Below, one piece after another: positions 42,681 through 52,542 of a stretch of DNA of 64,000 bases. Under the pieces are notes generated by a model. The model made no database searches. It worked only from the letters and a program-made list of their open reading frames with translations, and was not told the DNA's origin. The translations under genes were made by a program, and so were the position numbers. This stretch comes from JAHIKV01 sp965195225 (GTDB lineage Bacteria; Planctomycetota; Planctomycetia; Pirellulales; Thermoguttaceae): positions 30,222 to 94,221 of the forward strand of contig CBDAFL010000082.1 in the NCBI GenBank assembly GCA_965195225.1, written 5' to 3'. Every line of letters begins with the position of its first letter. Position 1 is the first letter of the stretch.

Positions 42681-43205
42681 TTGGTTGCTGTGTGTCTATT
42701 GGTGCAACTAGCATCAATCTCGACAGCCGGCGATCAGAAACGAGAGCCAAGAATGGTGCATTACAGCGACATTCCCGAGAGAGTGCAGATTATTGGAAAA
42801 TTAGGGCAGCCACTCGGTCAACTTGTTACCGTGCGCGGCAGGTGGACAGCGCCTTTCCCGTCAAAGCCTGCTTCACCCGCTTTCACGGTAAATCAAGTGA
42901 ATGGTCGTCTTCTCGACCTACCGGCCGAATTCAATGACGTGGAACCTGTGTGGGGAAAGGACGCAGAGTTCACAAAGAAAACGGTCGGAGAAGAATGGGA
43001 GCTTTGCGGAGTGGAGACTGGCGGATTCGTGGGGTTTTGCGATAAAGTCTGGGAGGAACTTGGACAACCACCGATGCAAAGACCGCCGCGTGGTTTCTTG
43101 ACGCGCTTTTGTTACGTGAAAGCGAAGCGTGTTTCTGGCTCAAAGCCCACCGACAACGGACGAGTAAAGGGGTCGGGAGTCTTTGATTTGAAGAGGGACG
43201 AATAA
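42651..43205 (+). CDS. Exported protein downstream of Rhs f (candidate immunity or partner)
   Basis: 184 residues from ATG 42651 with a signal peptide (QLVAVCLLVQLASISTAGD). The body (IPERVQIIGKLGQPLGQLVT, VRGRWTAPFPSKPASPAFTV) looks like a small beta-barrel domain. The last 15 codons (GRVKGSGVFDLKRDE) are contributed by the repeat at 43166, so the original end may have been altered. It lies 25 bp after the Rhs stop, within a duplicated stop/start unit, as expected for a paired effector and immunity gene. The periplasmic location would suit a tip acting in that compartment. The pairing is inference. Confidence 0.6.
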   Translation: MTMTSRNSMQLVAVCLLVQLASISTAGDQKREPRMVHYSDIPERVQIIGKLGQPLGQLVTVRGRWTAPFPSKPASPAFTVNQVNGRLLDLPAEFNDVEPVWGKDAEFTKKTVGEEWELCGVETGGFVGFCDKVWEELGQPPMQRPPRGFLTRFCYVKAKRVSGSKPTDNGRVKGSGVFDLKRDE

Positions 43206-43222
43206 AGGGGTCGGGAGTCTTT
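43166..43222. repeat. Repeat AAAGGGGTCGGGAGTCTTT, two copies
   Basis: Exact 19-bp copies at 43166-43184 and 43204-43222, immediately before the point where Rhs homology of cassette g starts (about 43250). One further copy is at 49064-49082, and a decayed one at 46794-46810. Confidence 0.85.
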
Positions 43223-43294
43223 AATTCTCCGACCACTCTTCTCTTCCACGCCGGCCGGACGCTGGAGACGATCTCCGCCGTCTGGGACGGCACG

Positions 43295-46200
43295 GTGGGC
43301 AACGCGCTGACCGGCAACATCTGGTACGACGCCGCCGGGAACGAGATCAAACAAAAGCCGGCCGGCTCGGATTCCTTCACCAAAACCGTCTACGACGGCC
43401 TCGGACGGGTCACGAAAACCTACATCGGTTACGACACCGACGAAACTTTATATGCCGACGCCGTCGACGGCGACACTATCTTCGAGCAGACCGAAACCAC
43501 TTATGATCCCCAGGGAAATCCGACGTGGATTGTCAACCGCAGCCAGCTCCACGACGCCACCGGCACGGGCGAGTTGACCACGCCCGGCGGCGCGCAGCCG
43601 AAGGCGCGGGTTTCTTACATGGGAACGTGGTGCGATCCGACCGGTCGTCAAATCGTCGCGGCCGCTTACGGCACCAACGGCGGCGCCGCGCCCACTCGGC
43701 CGGACGCTCCGCCCACCCCGAGCGACGACGTGCTCGTCTCCTCTGTCGAATACGACTCGACCGGTCAGGCGTATCGAACCATCGACGCAAAAGGTCGGGA
43801 CGACCGTCGCGAGTTCGACGCCGCCGGCCGAGTCGTGCGATCAATAGAAAACTACTGCTCCGGCTCGAACGCCGACGACAAAAACGTCACCGTCGAGCAC
43901 ACGTACACCATCGACGGGGCGCTCTCGACGCTGACCGCGAAAAATTCAACCACCGGCGACCAGGTGACGCAGTACGCCTACGGCACGACGTTGGCCGACA
44001 GCGACATCGCCGACGCCCGGCTGCTGAGGGGGATTGTTTACCCAGATTCCCAGAATACCTTCACAATGGCCGGCGGCGCGCCTACTTTTTCGGGAACTTA
44101 CAACCGAGTCGAGTTTACGTATAATCGTCAAGGCGAGCAGGTGACGAAGAAAGATCAGAACGAAACCGTTCATACTTTCGAGTACGACTTGCTCGGCCGT
44201 CAAACGTCGGATAAAATTACGGCGGTTGATGGCGACATCTTCCAAGGCATCTTGCGGGTCGAACACGGCTACGAGGTTCGCGGCATGGTCGAACAGGTGA
44301 CCAGTTACGACGCGGCAACCGGCGGTTACTCCGTCAACGACGTCAAGTTCGAGTACGACGACTTCGGCCTGCTGGAAACCGACCAACAGGAGCATTTGGG
44401 CGACGTCGGCGCCGGCTCGCTTTCCGTCCAATACGCCCGCGCCAACGGCGCGGACAACCACACGCGGCTCAACACCGTCACGTATCCCAACGGCCGTGTG
44501 CTGCATCACGAATACAGCAGCGGCAACGACAGCGACCTGAGCCGCGTCAGCTACTTGTCCGAAACCAACGGCAGCGGCACGCGCTACGCCGCGTACACTT
44601 ATTTCGGGGCCGGGCGGATCGTGCGCGTGGATTGCAACAAGATCAGCGACAACGATCCGACGCACAGCTACAACCTCGCCTTCGGCACGGACAACGATCC
44701 TTATGACGGAGTGGACCAATTCGGCCGCGTGGTCGATCTCCGCTGGACGAATTACGCCGGCACGACGGACCTCGTGGGCATCAAGCACGGCTACGATCGC
44801 TCGGGCAACCGGCTGTGGCGGCGCGACGTGGTTTCGGCCGCGCAGGCCACGCCTGTCTATCTCGATGAACTGTACGCCTACGACGGGATGTACCAGTTGA
44901 CTTCGTTGCGGCGCGGACAACTGAATTCCACCGAAGACAATCTCGTCGCGGACTCCAAAACCTTTGCCGAGCAATGGACGCTCGACCCGCTGGGCAACTG
45001 GACGAATTTCAAGCAAGACCCCGATGGCGACGGTGATTGGGATCTGAACCAGAACCGTACCCACAACGAAGCCAACGAGATCGCCACAATCGTCGGCGAC
45101 GACGATGAGGTTGCCCACGACCGCTCAGGCAACATGACTCGCGCCCCGAAGCCCGACAATTGGGCCTCGCACTATCACCTGGAGTACGACGCCTGGAACC
45201 GCTTGGTAACGGTCTTTGACGCCGACGGCGAAACATTGGTGGCGGGGTATAACTATGATGCCTTGGGCCGGCGGGTCGAGAAGGAGACATACTCGGGCGG
45301 GTCGCTGACCGAAATCCGACACTATTACTACAGCAACCAATGGCAGGTATTGGAAGAACACGTACAAGCCAACTACTACTCCGGCAGTTCATCCTCCAGC
45401 CTCCAGTCTACAGCCTCCAGCCTCCAATACGTCTGGGGTTTGCGCTACATCGACGACCTGATCCTCCGCGACCGCGATGCAGACGGCAACATCGAGACCG
45501 GCGACCTCGGCAAGACCGACAGCGGTCTTGAGGAACGTCTTTACGCCCTGCAAGACCCAAACTGGAACGTGATCGCCATTGCCAACACTTCCGGCGCGAC
45601 ACAGGAGCGTTACCATTACGACGCCTACGGCAAGCCGAGTTTCCTCGCCTTGGCTTTTGTAATCCGCAATCCAAACGTCTCTAGTTACTCCTGGGACGTT
45701 CTCTACACAGGTCGGCAGCATGATCCCGAGACCGGCTTCTACCACTGCCGCGTGCGGCCCTTGGGAGCGGGCTTAGGAAGGTTCCTCGGAAAAGACCCGA
45801 TTCGGGACGACGACAATCCCTACCGCTATGTCCGCAACAATCCGCTGACGCATATGGACCCAAGTGGCACTCGCATGGCCCATTGTGAAGATAGCACTGG
45901 GCGGGATGGCAGAAAGTTTATTCAAGTTCCAGACACATTGGGAGTCGACAATCCATGTAAGCATATTCTTGGTTGGGGTTGGAAAGAGATACCTCTAACT
46001 GACGATGAAAAAGAAGTGTCCAAACGATGTAAAGGAAATGTGGATTGCGAAAAATCGCTTGCTACTCTGATGACTCAGGTTCAGAAGGTGCCTAATCAAT
46101 CGTTCAGTAATAAGTGCTTCAAGTGGTGCGATTCCTTCCTTGAAGCCTACCCAAACTACAATGGCAGTTCTCCGATAAAGCTGCCGGCGGGCATTATTGT

Positions 46201-46489
46201 AGAACCACTCCTCGTTTCAACAAAAGACCCCTGCGGCGTCGCTACGCGATTCAATATTATCGGTTGGGTTAGGGCGTATTACATCCAACATTGTATTGTA
46301 AAGGTTACTTTTCCGGGAGGCGGAATTGCTTATTTTGACATCGGATCTAACACGGATCTGGGGCATTTTGGGGGCGACGATCATTGGTTGGTTCCAGGCT
46401 CTGGCTCTTCTCCAGAAGAAAATGATCTAGATGACGAGTTAGATATGGATGGTGCAGGACCATACAATAGTGGTGATTATAAACGGTAG
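43295..46489 (+). CDS. Orphan Rhs cassette g (YD repeats, core, ~206-aa tip)
   Basis: 1064 residues from GTG 43295. Rhs homology begins at about 43250 (GRTLETISAVWDGTV) without promoter or ribosome site, directly after the AAAGGGGTCGGGAG repeats. It keeps most of the shell and the core box GRFLGKDPIRDDDNPYRYVR and HMDPSG. The unique tip has SNKCFKWCDSFL, then HCIVKVTFPGGGIAYFDIGS, a Cys, His, Asp order that matches papain/NlpC-fold enzymes; catalytic role inferred only. A small two-helix membrane protein gene follows after 106 bp. Probably a silent donor unless read through from upstream. Confidence 0.7.
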   Translation: MGNALTGNIWYDAAGNEIKQKPAGSDSFTKTVYDGLGRVTKTYIGYDTDETLYADAVDGDTIFEQTETTYDPQGNPTWIVNRSQLHDATGTGELTTPGGAQPKARVSYMGTWCDPTGRQIVAAAYGTNGGAAPTRPDAPPTPSDDVLVSSVEYDSTGQAYRTIDAKGRDDRREFDAAGRVVRSIENYCSGSNADDKNVTVEHTYTIDGALSTLTAKNSTTGDQVTQYAYGTTLADSDIADARLLRGIVYPDSQNTFTMAGGAPTFSGTYNRVEFTYNRQGEQVTKKDQNETVHTFEYDLLGRQTSDKITAVDGDIFQGILRVEHGYEVRGMVEQVTSYDAATGGYSVNDVKFEYDDFGLLETDQQEHLGDVGAGSLSVQYARANGADNHTRLNTVTYPNGRVLHHEYSSGNDSDLSRVSYLSETNGSGTRYAAYTYFGAGRIVRVDCNKISDNDPTHSYNLAFGTDNDPYDGVDQFGRVVDLRWTNYAGTTDLVGIKHGYDRSGNRLWRRDVVSAAQATPVYLDELYAYDGMYQLTSLRRGQLNSTEDNLVADSKTFAEQWTLDPLGNWTNFKQDPDGDGDWDLNQNRTHNEANEIATIVGDDDEVAHDRSGNMTRAPKPDNWASHYHLEYDAWNRLVTVFDADGETLVAGYNYDALGRRVEKETYSGGSLTEIRHYYYSNQWQVLEEHVQANYYSGSSSSSLQSTASSLQYVWGLRYIDDLILRDRDADGNIETGDLGKTDSGLEERLYALQDPNWNVIAIANTSGATQERYHYDAYGKPSFLALAFVIRNPNVSSYSWDVLYTGRQHDPETGFYHCRVRPLGAGLGRFLGKDPIRDDDNPYRYVRNNPLTHMDPSGTRMAHCEDSTGRDGRKFIQVPDTLGVDNPCKHILGWGWKEIPLTDDEKEVSKRCKGNVDCEKSLATLMTQVQKVPNQSFSNKCFKWCDSFLEAYPNYNGSSPIKLPAGIIVEPLLVSTKDPCGVATRFNIIGWVRAYYIQHCIVKVTFPGGGIAYFDIGSNTDLGHFGGDDHWLVPGSGSSPEENDLDDELDMDGAGPYNSGDYKR

Positions 46490-46595
46490 ACTGTGGCCCC
46501 TTGTGTTCTGAAAGGCAATCTCGCATCTCAATTGATGATTTGCTCGATGTTGCAAAATCCAGAACTCAAGGGGCAGAGCATGGAAGAATCTACTA

Positions 46596-46856
46596 ATGAA
46601 AAGAACAGCTGACGTTTGGGGAGTGCTCGTTTATTTTTTTGCTGTGGTGGTCTGCCTCTATTTTCTTCTCTATGCGTTGATTCGCAGAAATGAGTTCACT
46701 TACCAACTGGACTGTTTCACTGCGGGACCTGCTTTAGTCTTTTGTGTTTTTCGCTTGTGTATTCTCGGAACCAGAGTGATGAGGGGAAAGAAAAAAGGTC
46801 GGGAATCTTTGGTTGACGCACCGAAGGCGAAAATGGGGGCGAATCCTAATTTTTAG
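46596..46856 (+). CDS. Two-helix membrane protein after cassette g (candidate immunity)
   Basis: 86 residues from ATG 46596 (GGAAG nine bases upstream). Two hydrophobic segments (LVYFFAVVVCLYFLLYALI and GPALVFCVFRLCILG) and a basic C-terminus. The last 20 codons cross a decayed GGTCGGGAATCTTT repeat and may be altered. Position directly after a Rhs tip fits an immunity protein for a membrane- or wall-directed toxin, but no family is recognised. Confidence 0.5.
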   Translation: MKRTADVWGVLVYFFAVVVCLYFLLYALIRRNEFTYQLDCFTAGPALVFCVFRLCILGTRVMRGKKKGRESLVDAPKAKMGANPNF

Positions 46857-46895
46857 GGAGAGAAAGAGGAGACAAGCAATTCCGAGTGACGACTG

Positions 46896-48281
46896 ATGGT
46901 TGCTTTCGCCAAACAATACGACGCAGACGGCACGACTCTGGTAGCCGGCTACGACTACGACGGCCTGAATCGTCGGGTCGTGAAGGAAAAATACGCCGCC
47001 GGCTCTTTAACCGAGATGCGGCACTATTACTACAGCGACCAGTGGCAGGTTTTGGAAGAGCGCGTACAGCAAAATTACGGCTCCAGCGGCTCCGCTTCCG
47101 CCCCCGAGTCCCTATACCCCGAGCGTCAATTCGTCTGGGGCCTGCGTTACGTGAACGATCTCGTTCTCCGCGACCGCGACACGGACACCAACGGCTCATT
47201 GGACGAGCGGCTTTATGCTCTTCAAGACCCGAACTGGAACGTGGTAGCGATTGCCAACACCTCCGGCGCGATCCAGGAGCGCTACTGCTACGATGCGTAC
47301 GGCAAGCCGACTATTCTCACCCCAACCTTCACCACCCGCGGCACGTCCAGTTACGCCTGGACTTACCTTTACACCGGCCGCGAATTGGACCTCGAAACCG
47401 GCCTATACGACTACCGCAACCGCATCTATCACCCCTTCCTCGGAAGGTTCATAACCAAAGACCCAATTGGGTATTCTACAGGCGATGCGAGCCTTTACCG
47501 TTACGTGTTCAACAATCCGGTAATGTTTGTTGATCCCATGGGCTTGATCGACGTGACGAAGCATGGACCGCATTACGGTGCAGGAAGTCCGCTACCGACC
47601 TCCAAGGCCAACACCATCGCAACAAATTATAAGTTCTCCAACTGGCTTATTACCGACCTCGGGGGCATGGTGCAGAGAGTCAGCGATGAGGGCACTTTCT
47701 CGTTCTCCGGCAATGGTGTAGAGGGAACTTGGTCTTGGAAGGAAACCTACGATGAGGGATGGGTTCGTGGCGTCAGGAATAAAAAATACAGTTTCACCGA
47801 CTTCCACAACGCCGGCCCGAAACAAGCAGCCAAGGCCGTGGAAAAGTTTTTTGGTAGAACGTTCACGCGGAAAGCCGACAACAACACGTTGTACTTGGGA
47901 GAGTGGGAGATTTGCTCGTGGGAATTCACGATGAAGGCCACCTTTGACATGAGGAACGCATGGAGAAACGACTGGGTGGCGTTGAACCTAGACAAAGTGA
48001 CCTTTGGCGGCGCGGGGAATCACACGTGGGAAACGAGTCTTGCCACATCGGTGGTTGGTGGCGGTGGGGGTATCGCTTGGTTTGAGAGCAACGAGAACAA
48101 CGGCGCGCTCTACGGATTTGCCAAGTTCTTGTATCCCAATAAAGGGGTTGCGCCGCCTGTCGGCCAATGGGAATTTGGCACGTTCCACGCTATATCGCAC
48201 GAATCGTGGTCGGAAAGCTGGCAGTCAGGCCAAGCAAAACCGACCATGAAGTACGAGGGTGGTTATGAGGCGGCGCAGTGA
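46896..48281 (+). CDS. Orphan Rhs cassette h (core + ~245-aa tip)
   Basis: 461 residues. Rhs homology begins at YDADGTTLVAGYDYDGLNRR, so only the last part of the shell remains. Core box GRFITKDPIGYSTGDASLYR and FVDPMG end near residue 216. The tip (IDVTKHGPHYGAGSPLPTSK, FGRTFTRKADNNTLYLGEW) is beta-rich, with Trp and Gly-rich stretches (VVGGGGGIAWF). No toxin family recognised. DNA identity to the other copies across the core is high, good for recombination. The start at 46896 has no convincing ribosome site. Confidence 0.65.
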   Translation: MVAFAKQYDADGTTLVAGYDYDGLNRRVVKEKYAAGSLTEMRHYYYSDQWQVLEERVQQNYGSSGSASAPESLYPERQFVWGLRYVNDLVLRDRDTDTNGSLDERLYALQDPNWNVVAIANTSGAIQERYCYDAYGKPTILTPTFTTRGTSSYAWTYLYTGRELDLETGLYDYRNRIYHPFLGRFITKDPIGYSTGDASLYRYVFNNPVMFVDPMGLIDVTKHGPHYGAGSPLPTSKANTIATNYKFSNWLITDLGGMVQRVSDEGTFSFSGNGVEGTWSWKETYDEGWVRGVRNKKYSFTDFHNAGPKQAAKAVEKFFGRTFTRKADNNTLYLGEWEICSWEFTMKATFDMRNAWRNDWVALNLDKVTFGGAGNHTWETSLATSVVGGGGGIAWFESNENNGALYGFAKFLYPNKGVAPPVGQWEFGTFHAISHESWSESWQSGQAKPTMKYEGGYEAAQ

Positions 48282-48315
48282 GCGCGCATCGTAAAAAAAT
48301 GAGGCACGGTTGGAA

Positions 48316-49041
48316 ATGAATAACGTGTGCTTGCAAACGACAAAGCGGCAATGGCTTCCCAAGCGCCGGCTCCTATGGGCTATCGGCGGGATCGCTACGG
48401 GAGCCTTGTGCATCCTTCTGGTACTGCTTTATCTGGCTTATCGGCAAGGGCGGATTGAGCAAGAAGTCGTCGCTGATCTCCTCTCAAAAAGTCCAGGCGG
48501 GTCTGCACATGTCGATATTCTACCGACTTGGCGCAATCGTCTGTACGAATTGCTTGGCATCCCGAAGCCGGTGACTGATCTCTTCTTGAAGGGAAACCAA
48601 ATCACCGACGACAATCTCGCTAAGTTGGAATACCTGCAACACTTGACATTGCTTTCCCTAGATCAGTGCTCCATTACCGACAAAGGCATCAAGGAGATAG
48701 GCAAACTCCCGGGATTGGAGCATCTGACTCTTTTTTACTGCAACAACATTACTGACGCAAGTTTGAACAACCTTGCGACGATGAGATCGTTGACAACTCT
48801 GAATATCAGTACGGACAGTAACCAGGTATCAGGATGCAATGTTTACTGCCTTTCCGCGTTGCCAAATCTCGGAACACTTCAGCTCGTCGGTTGCTTAGGG
48901 ATTTCCGACGACGCAGTGGAGCCGTTGGCATCCCTAAACCATCTGGACCACCTCGACATTCGTGGAACGTCCATTAGTGAGGAAGGAGCAAATCGCCTCG
49001 AACGCGCTCTGCCCAACACAATGGTTCTTACAGACTATTAG
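48316..49041 (+). CDS. Membrane-anchored LRR protein after cassette h
   Basis: 241 residues from ATG 48316 (TTG 48310 is an alternative with GAGG five bases upstream). A membrane segment (GIATGALCILLVLLYLAY) is followed by a hydrophilic linker and five or six leucine-rich repeats of the bacterial type: NQITDDNLAKLEYLQHLTLL, KGIKEIGKLPGLEHLTLF, SLNNLATMRSLTTLNI. LRR surfaces bind proteins; location after a Rhs tip suggests a candidate immunity or adaptor protein. A related LRR protein follows cassette i. Confidence 0.65.
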   Translation: MNNVCLQTTKRQWLPKRRLLWAIGGIATGALCILLVLLYLAYRQGRIEQEVVADLLSKSPGGSAHVDILPTWRNRLYELLGIPKPVTDLFLKGNQITDDNLAKLEYLQHLTLLSLDQCSITDKGIKEIGKLPGLEHLTLFYCNNITDASLNNLATMRSLTTLNISTDSNQVSGCNVYCLSALPNLGTLQLVGCLGISDDAVEPLASLNHLDHLDIRGTSISEEGANRLERALPNTMVLTDY

Positions 49042-49063
49042 GAGAAGGAAAAGGGGAATGGAT

Positions 49064-49082
49064 AAGGGGTCGGGAGTCTTTT
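49064..49082. repeat. Repeat AAGGGGTCGGGAGTCTTTT before cassette i
   Basis: Third clear copy of the cassette-junction repeat, between the LRR gene and Rhs cassette i. About 180 bp of unassigned sequence (49083-49260) lies before Rhs homology starts. Confidence 0.8.
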
Positions 49083-49219
49083 CTGTGGCAAACGATGCTC
49101 GCTGGCGATCCTTTATCTTCGGCCATCTTATCGGATGCTTTGCTTCCATTCTCTTCTAAACCGGCCAGCGATTCCATATCCGCACTTTCTACTTTCCACA
49201 TAAGCTAAAGTGGAAACGT

Positions 49220-51682
49220 GTGAAATTGGAAATTCAGCAAGTTGCTGACCAACTGACTTCTTCTCCGTCATCTGTGCCCCGTCTGCTGCGGGGGGTGATT
49301 TACCCAGATTCCAATAATACCTACACCATGGTTGACAAAGCGCCCGTCTTCTCCGGGGTTTACGACCGGCTGGAGTACAAGTATAATTGCCAAAGTGAAC
49401 TCATCGAGACGAAGGATCAAAACGGCACGGTCCACCAGTTTGATTACGACCCGTTGGGCCGTCAGACGGCCGATAAGGTCACGACGCTCGGGTCCGGCGT
49501 GGATTATGCCGTGCGTCGGATCGAACGCGACTACGAGGTTAGGGGCATGGTCGAGCAAGTGACCCGCTACAGCAACGTCGAGGGCGGCGGCTTGTACGTC
49601 GTGGGCGACGTGCAGTTGGCATACAACCATCTCGGCCAACTTACCGCCGACCGTCAAGAGCACTCCGACTACGTTGACCAAGACACGCCGAGCGTGCGAT
49701 ACGCCTACGACCCCAGCGCGTCGAACGGCCAGTTCACGAAGAGCTCGCGGCCAACGACGCTGACCTATCCCAACGGCCGGCTGCTGCGTTATGAATACTC
49801 AAGCGGCGCCGACGACACTCTCGGCCGCATCAGCTTCCTGGCCGACGACAACGGCGGTGCGGTAGGCACGCACCTGGCCGAGTACACGCATCTCGGCCTG
49901 GGACAGGTCGTGAGAGTGGACAACAACAAGATCGGGGCGAACGATCCGACGCTACGTTGCAACCTGGCCTTCGGCGCGGGCAACGACCCGTACGACGGTC
50001 TGGACCAGTTTGGCCGCGTAAAAGACCTGCGTTGGACGAACTACGCCGGCACGACGGACCTGGTGGGCATCAAGCACGGCTACGACCGGGCGGGCAACCG
50101 GCTGTGGCGGCGCGACGTGGTTTCGGCCGCGCAGGCCACGCCCGTTTATCTTGATGAACTGTACGCGTACGACGGCATGTATCAGTTGACCTCGCTGCGG
50201 CGCGGACAACTAAACTCCACCGAGGATGATCTTGTCGCCGACTCCAAAAAGTTTGCCGAGCAATGGACGCTCGACCCGCTGGGCAACTGGACGAACTTCA
50301 AGCAAGACACGGACGCGGACAGCGATTGGGAGCTCGACCAGAACCGTACGCACAACAAGGCGAATGAAGTGGCGACGATCGCCGGCGAGGGCGTTGAGGT
50401 TGCCCACGACGCGGCGGGCAACATGGTCGTCGCGCCGAAGCCCGAGGATTGAGCGTCGCACTACCACTTCATCTATGATCCGTGGAACCGGCTGGTCGAG
50501 GTGCAGACGGCCGATCAGACGAAGATGGTCCGTGCCTACGAATACGACGGCCTTAATCGCATGATAGGAAAGTGGAGCTACGACGAGGACGCGTGGTCGT
50601 TGTCCGAGTGGCGTCATTACTATTACAGCGACCAGTGGCAGTTTTTGGAGGAGCGCGTCGCCGACAGCTACGCCGGTCCGTACAGCGGCAGCGGCATCCC
50701 CGGTTTCAGCGGTTGGGGCATGAGCGGTTCCGGCATCGCCGGCGGTTTCCGCCTCGATCGCCAATTCGTCTGGGGCCTGCGATATGTGAACGATCTCGTA
50801 CTCCGCGACCGCGACACGGACACCAACGGCTCATTGGACGAGCGTCTTTATGCTCTTCAAGACCCGAACTGGAACGTTGTAGCAATCGCCAACACCAGCG
50901 GCACGATATTGAAGCGATTCTGCTACAGTGCGTACGGCGCGCCGGAGTATTTTACCTCGGACTTCAGCGATTCCACCGCCGGCTACGACTGGGAGACGTT
51001 ATACAGCGGCTACCGCTACGATTACCACGTCGATTCCGACGTGAAGTGGCACATCGCCGGCCACCGCATCCTCCTCTCCCATCTCGGCAGATGGAACCGA
51101 AGAGACCCAATCGGGTATGAAGCGGGTGATATGGGCCTCTACCGCTATTGCGGCAACACGCCAATGAACGTCACCGACCCAACAGGAGAGTCATGGACAT
51201 GTTTCTGGGCGGTTGTTGCCCAAGCCGTTACATGTGCCGGCGCCGTCATTGCGTGCAGTGCATCGCTGGCAGCCCCCCCTGCAGTATCCCTTTGCGTTTT
51301 GGGGCTTATTGGGTGTGTGGGGGCGACTGGAGCTGCTCTCTTGGTGTGTTCGGATGACACTCCTGAACAGATCGAGGAGCTAAAAAAAGAGCCGGAGGAG
51401 CAACAGAAGAAGATCGACGATCTTCAGCAGAAACTCAATGAGCTACAGGAGCAGCAAAAAAATGAGGAGTGCGAGGAATCGGATACTCTAACATACGAGC
51501 CGGTTAGCCCAACCTGGCCAAAGCCGCAGCCGGGGCCACTCTCTCCCCATTACCCGTATCACCCAGCAAAGCCGTTGTTTCCACCAAAGCCGCTCAATCC
51601 GCAGGACCATTTTCTTCGACCATCTTCGCGTCCCGATCTCTATCACTCAGCAGAACACAAAGGAGCCACACAACCAGTATGA
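49220..51682 (+). pseudogene. Orphan Rhs cassette i with an internal nonsense codon
   Basis: Rhs homology from about 49270 (PRLLRGVIYPDSNNTYTM) to the core box GRWNRRDPIGYEAGDMGLYR and TDPTG. In-frame TGA at 50450-50452 replaces the Trp codon of the conserved KP(D/E)(N/D)WASHYH segment (intact as TGG in cassette g), splitting the gene into 410- and 393-codon parts in the same frame. The ~164-residue tip has a hydrophobic Ala/Cys stretch (FWAVVAQAVTCAGAVIACSA) followed by a coiled coil (EEQQKKIDDLQQKLNELQEQ) and a proline-rich end. The tail overlaps the next gene by 4 bp. Dead as an expressed protein but usable as a donor of its tip. Confidence 0.75.
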
Positions 51683-52014
51683 CTACCCCTCAAGAAAAAG
51701 ATATTGCCACGCTCTTGGCCGAAAAGAGTTCTGCTTCGCGTCGCATCGCGAGGTTTTATTCGACCTTTTCATGCTTGATGGCAGTTGGTTGTGTCAGCAG
51801 TCTAATCGGCGTGGTATTTTGGCCCAGTCGAAATACAGGTTTTGGAATTGCGACCTCCGTATTGTGCGGGACGGCGATGGCTATGGGTTGGTCGGCGTAC
51901 GTTACGATGATCCAGTCTTCCGAGACGTTCGGTTTTCTTTCGCGATGCCATCAGGGAGACTTGACAACCGAGAAGAAGGAAAGTGATTCCCTGTGCCAGT
52001 CCAGCGAGACTTGA
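51679..52014 (+). CDS. Two-helix membrane protein overlapping cassette i (candidate immunity)
   Basis: 111 residues; ATG 51679 overlaps the Rhs stop (ATGA). Two membrane segments: FYSTFSCLMAVGCVSSLIGV and GIATSVLCGTAMAMGWSAYV. The last ~20 codons cross a 25-bp repeat (51956-51980, again at 52006-52030) and are probably not original. The overlap with a tip that itself carries a membrane-like segment is the clearest effector/immunity layout in the window. Confidence 0.55.
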   Translation: MTTPQEKDIATLLAEKSSASRRIARFYSTFSCLMAVGCVSSLIGVVFWPSRNTGFGIATSVLCGTAMAMGWSAYVTMIQSSETFGFLSRCHQGDLTTEKKESDSLCQSSET

Positions 52015-52030
52015 CAACCGAGAAGAAGGA
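51956..52030. repeat. 25-bp direct repeat, 50 bp apart
   Basis: GAGACTTGACAACCGAGAAG plus AAGGA occurs twice. It alters the 3' end of the small membrane protein gene. The following gap 52031-52542 has imperfect hairpins but no gene I can support. Confidence 0.8.
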
Positions 52031-52542
52031 TCGCGATTTCCCGCAGAATAGTGGGAAAATGGCCTCGAATGAGGCGTTTTCCGAATGCGTTTTGAGAATT
52101 ACGGCCGAGAGCCGATTTGTTCTTTGAAAATTCGGCTAACCATGCGTTCCATCGGCGCTCGATGCGCGCGGCAGTCGATGATACGACCGTTTCTCAGGCG
52201 GCTCGCTTTAGCTTGACGATCGGAAGGTGCTGTTAGGAAGCATAGCAAACCAAGCGGTCAATGCTGCAAGGCATTTGTTGTTGAACAGCCTATTTTGGGG
52301 AAACTACTAACGTGTACTCTGAACACAAATCTCTTTTGTGAGATGGTATTTCTGTACAAGATGTTGATAGGCGTTATATGGATCAGAATGGGTGGAACGT
52401 ATTCCACGCCGGTCACCAGCGGAAAGCTTTGGTGGTAGTAGTGGCACTCGATTACCTAAGCAGGTTTACGAACGGGATCAACGCGAATGGATGCTGTGAG
52501 TGCATAGAGAAATTTCTCGGCAAGTATTGGAGTTATTAAGCT

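Noticed and set aside
39221..45118. Further 390-430-codon minus-strand ORFs opposite Rhs genes
   Set aside because: Same reasoning: antisense shadows of the repeated YD motif, occurring wherever Rhs DNA occurs.
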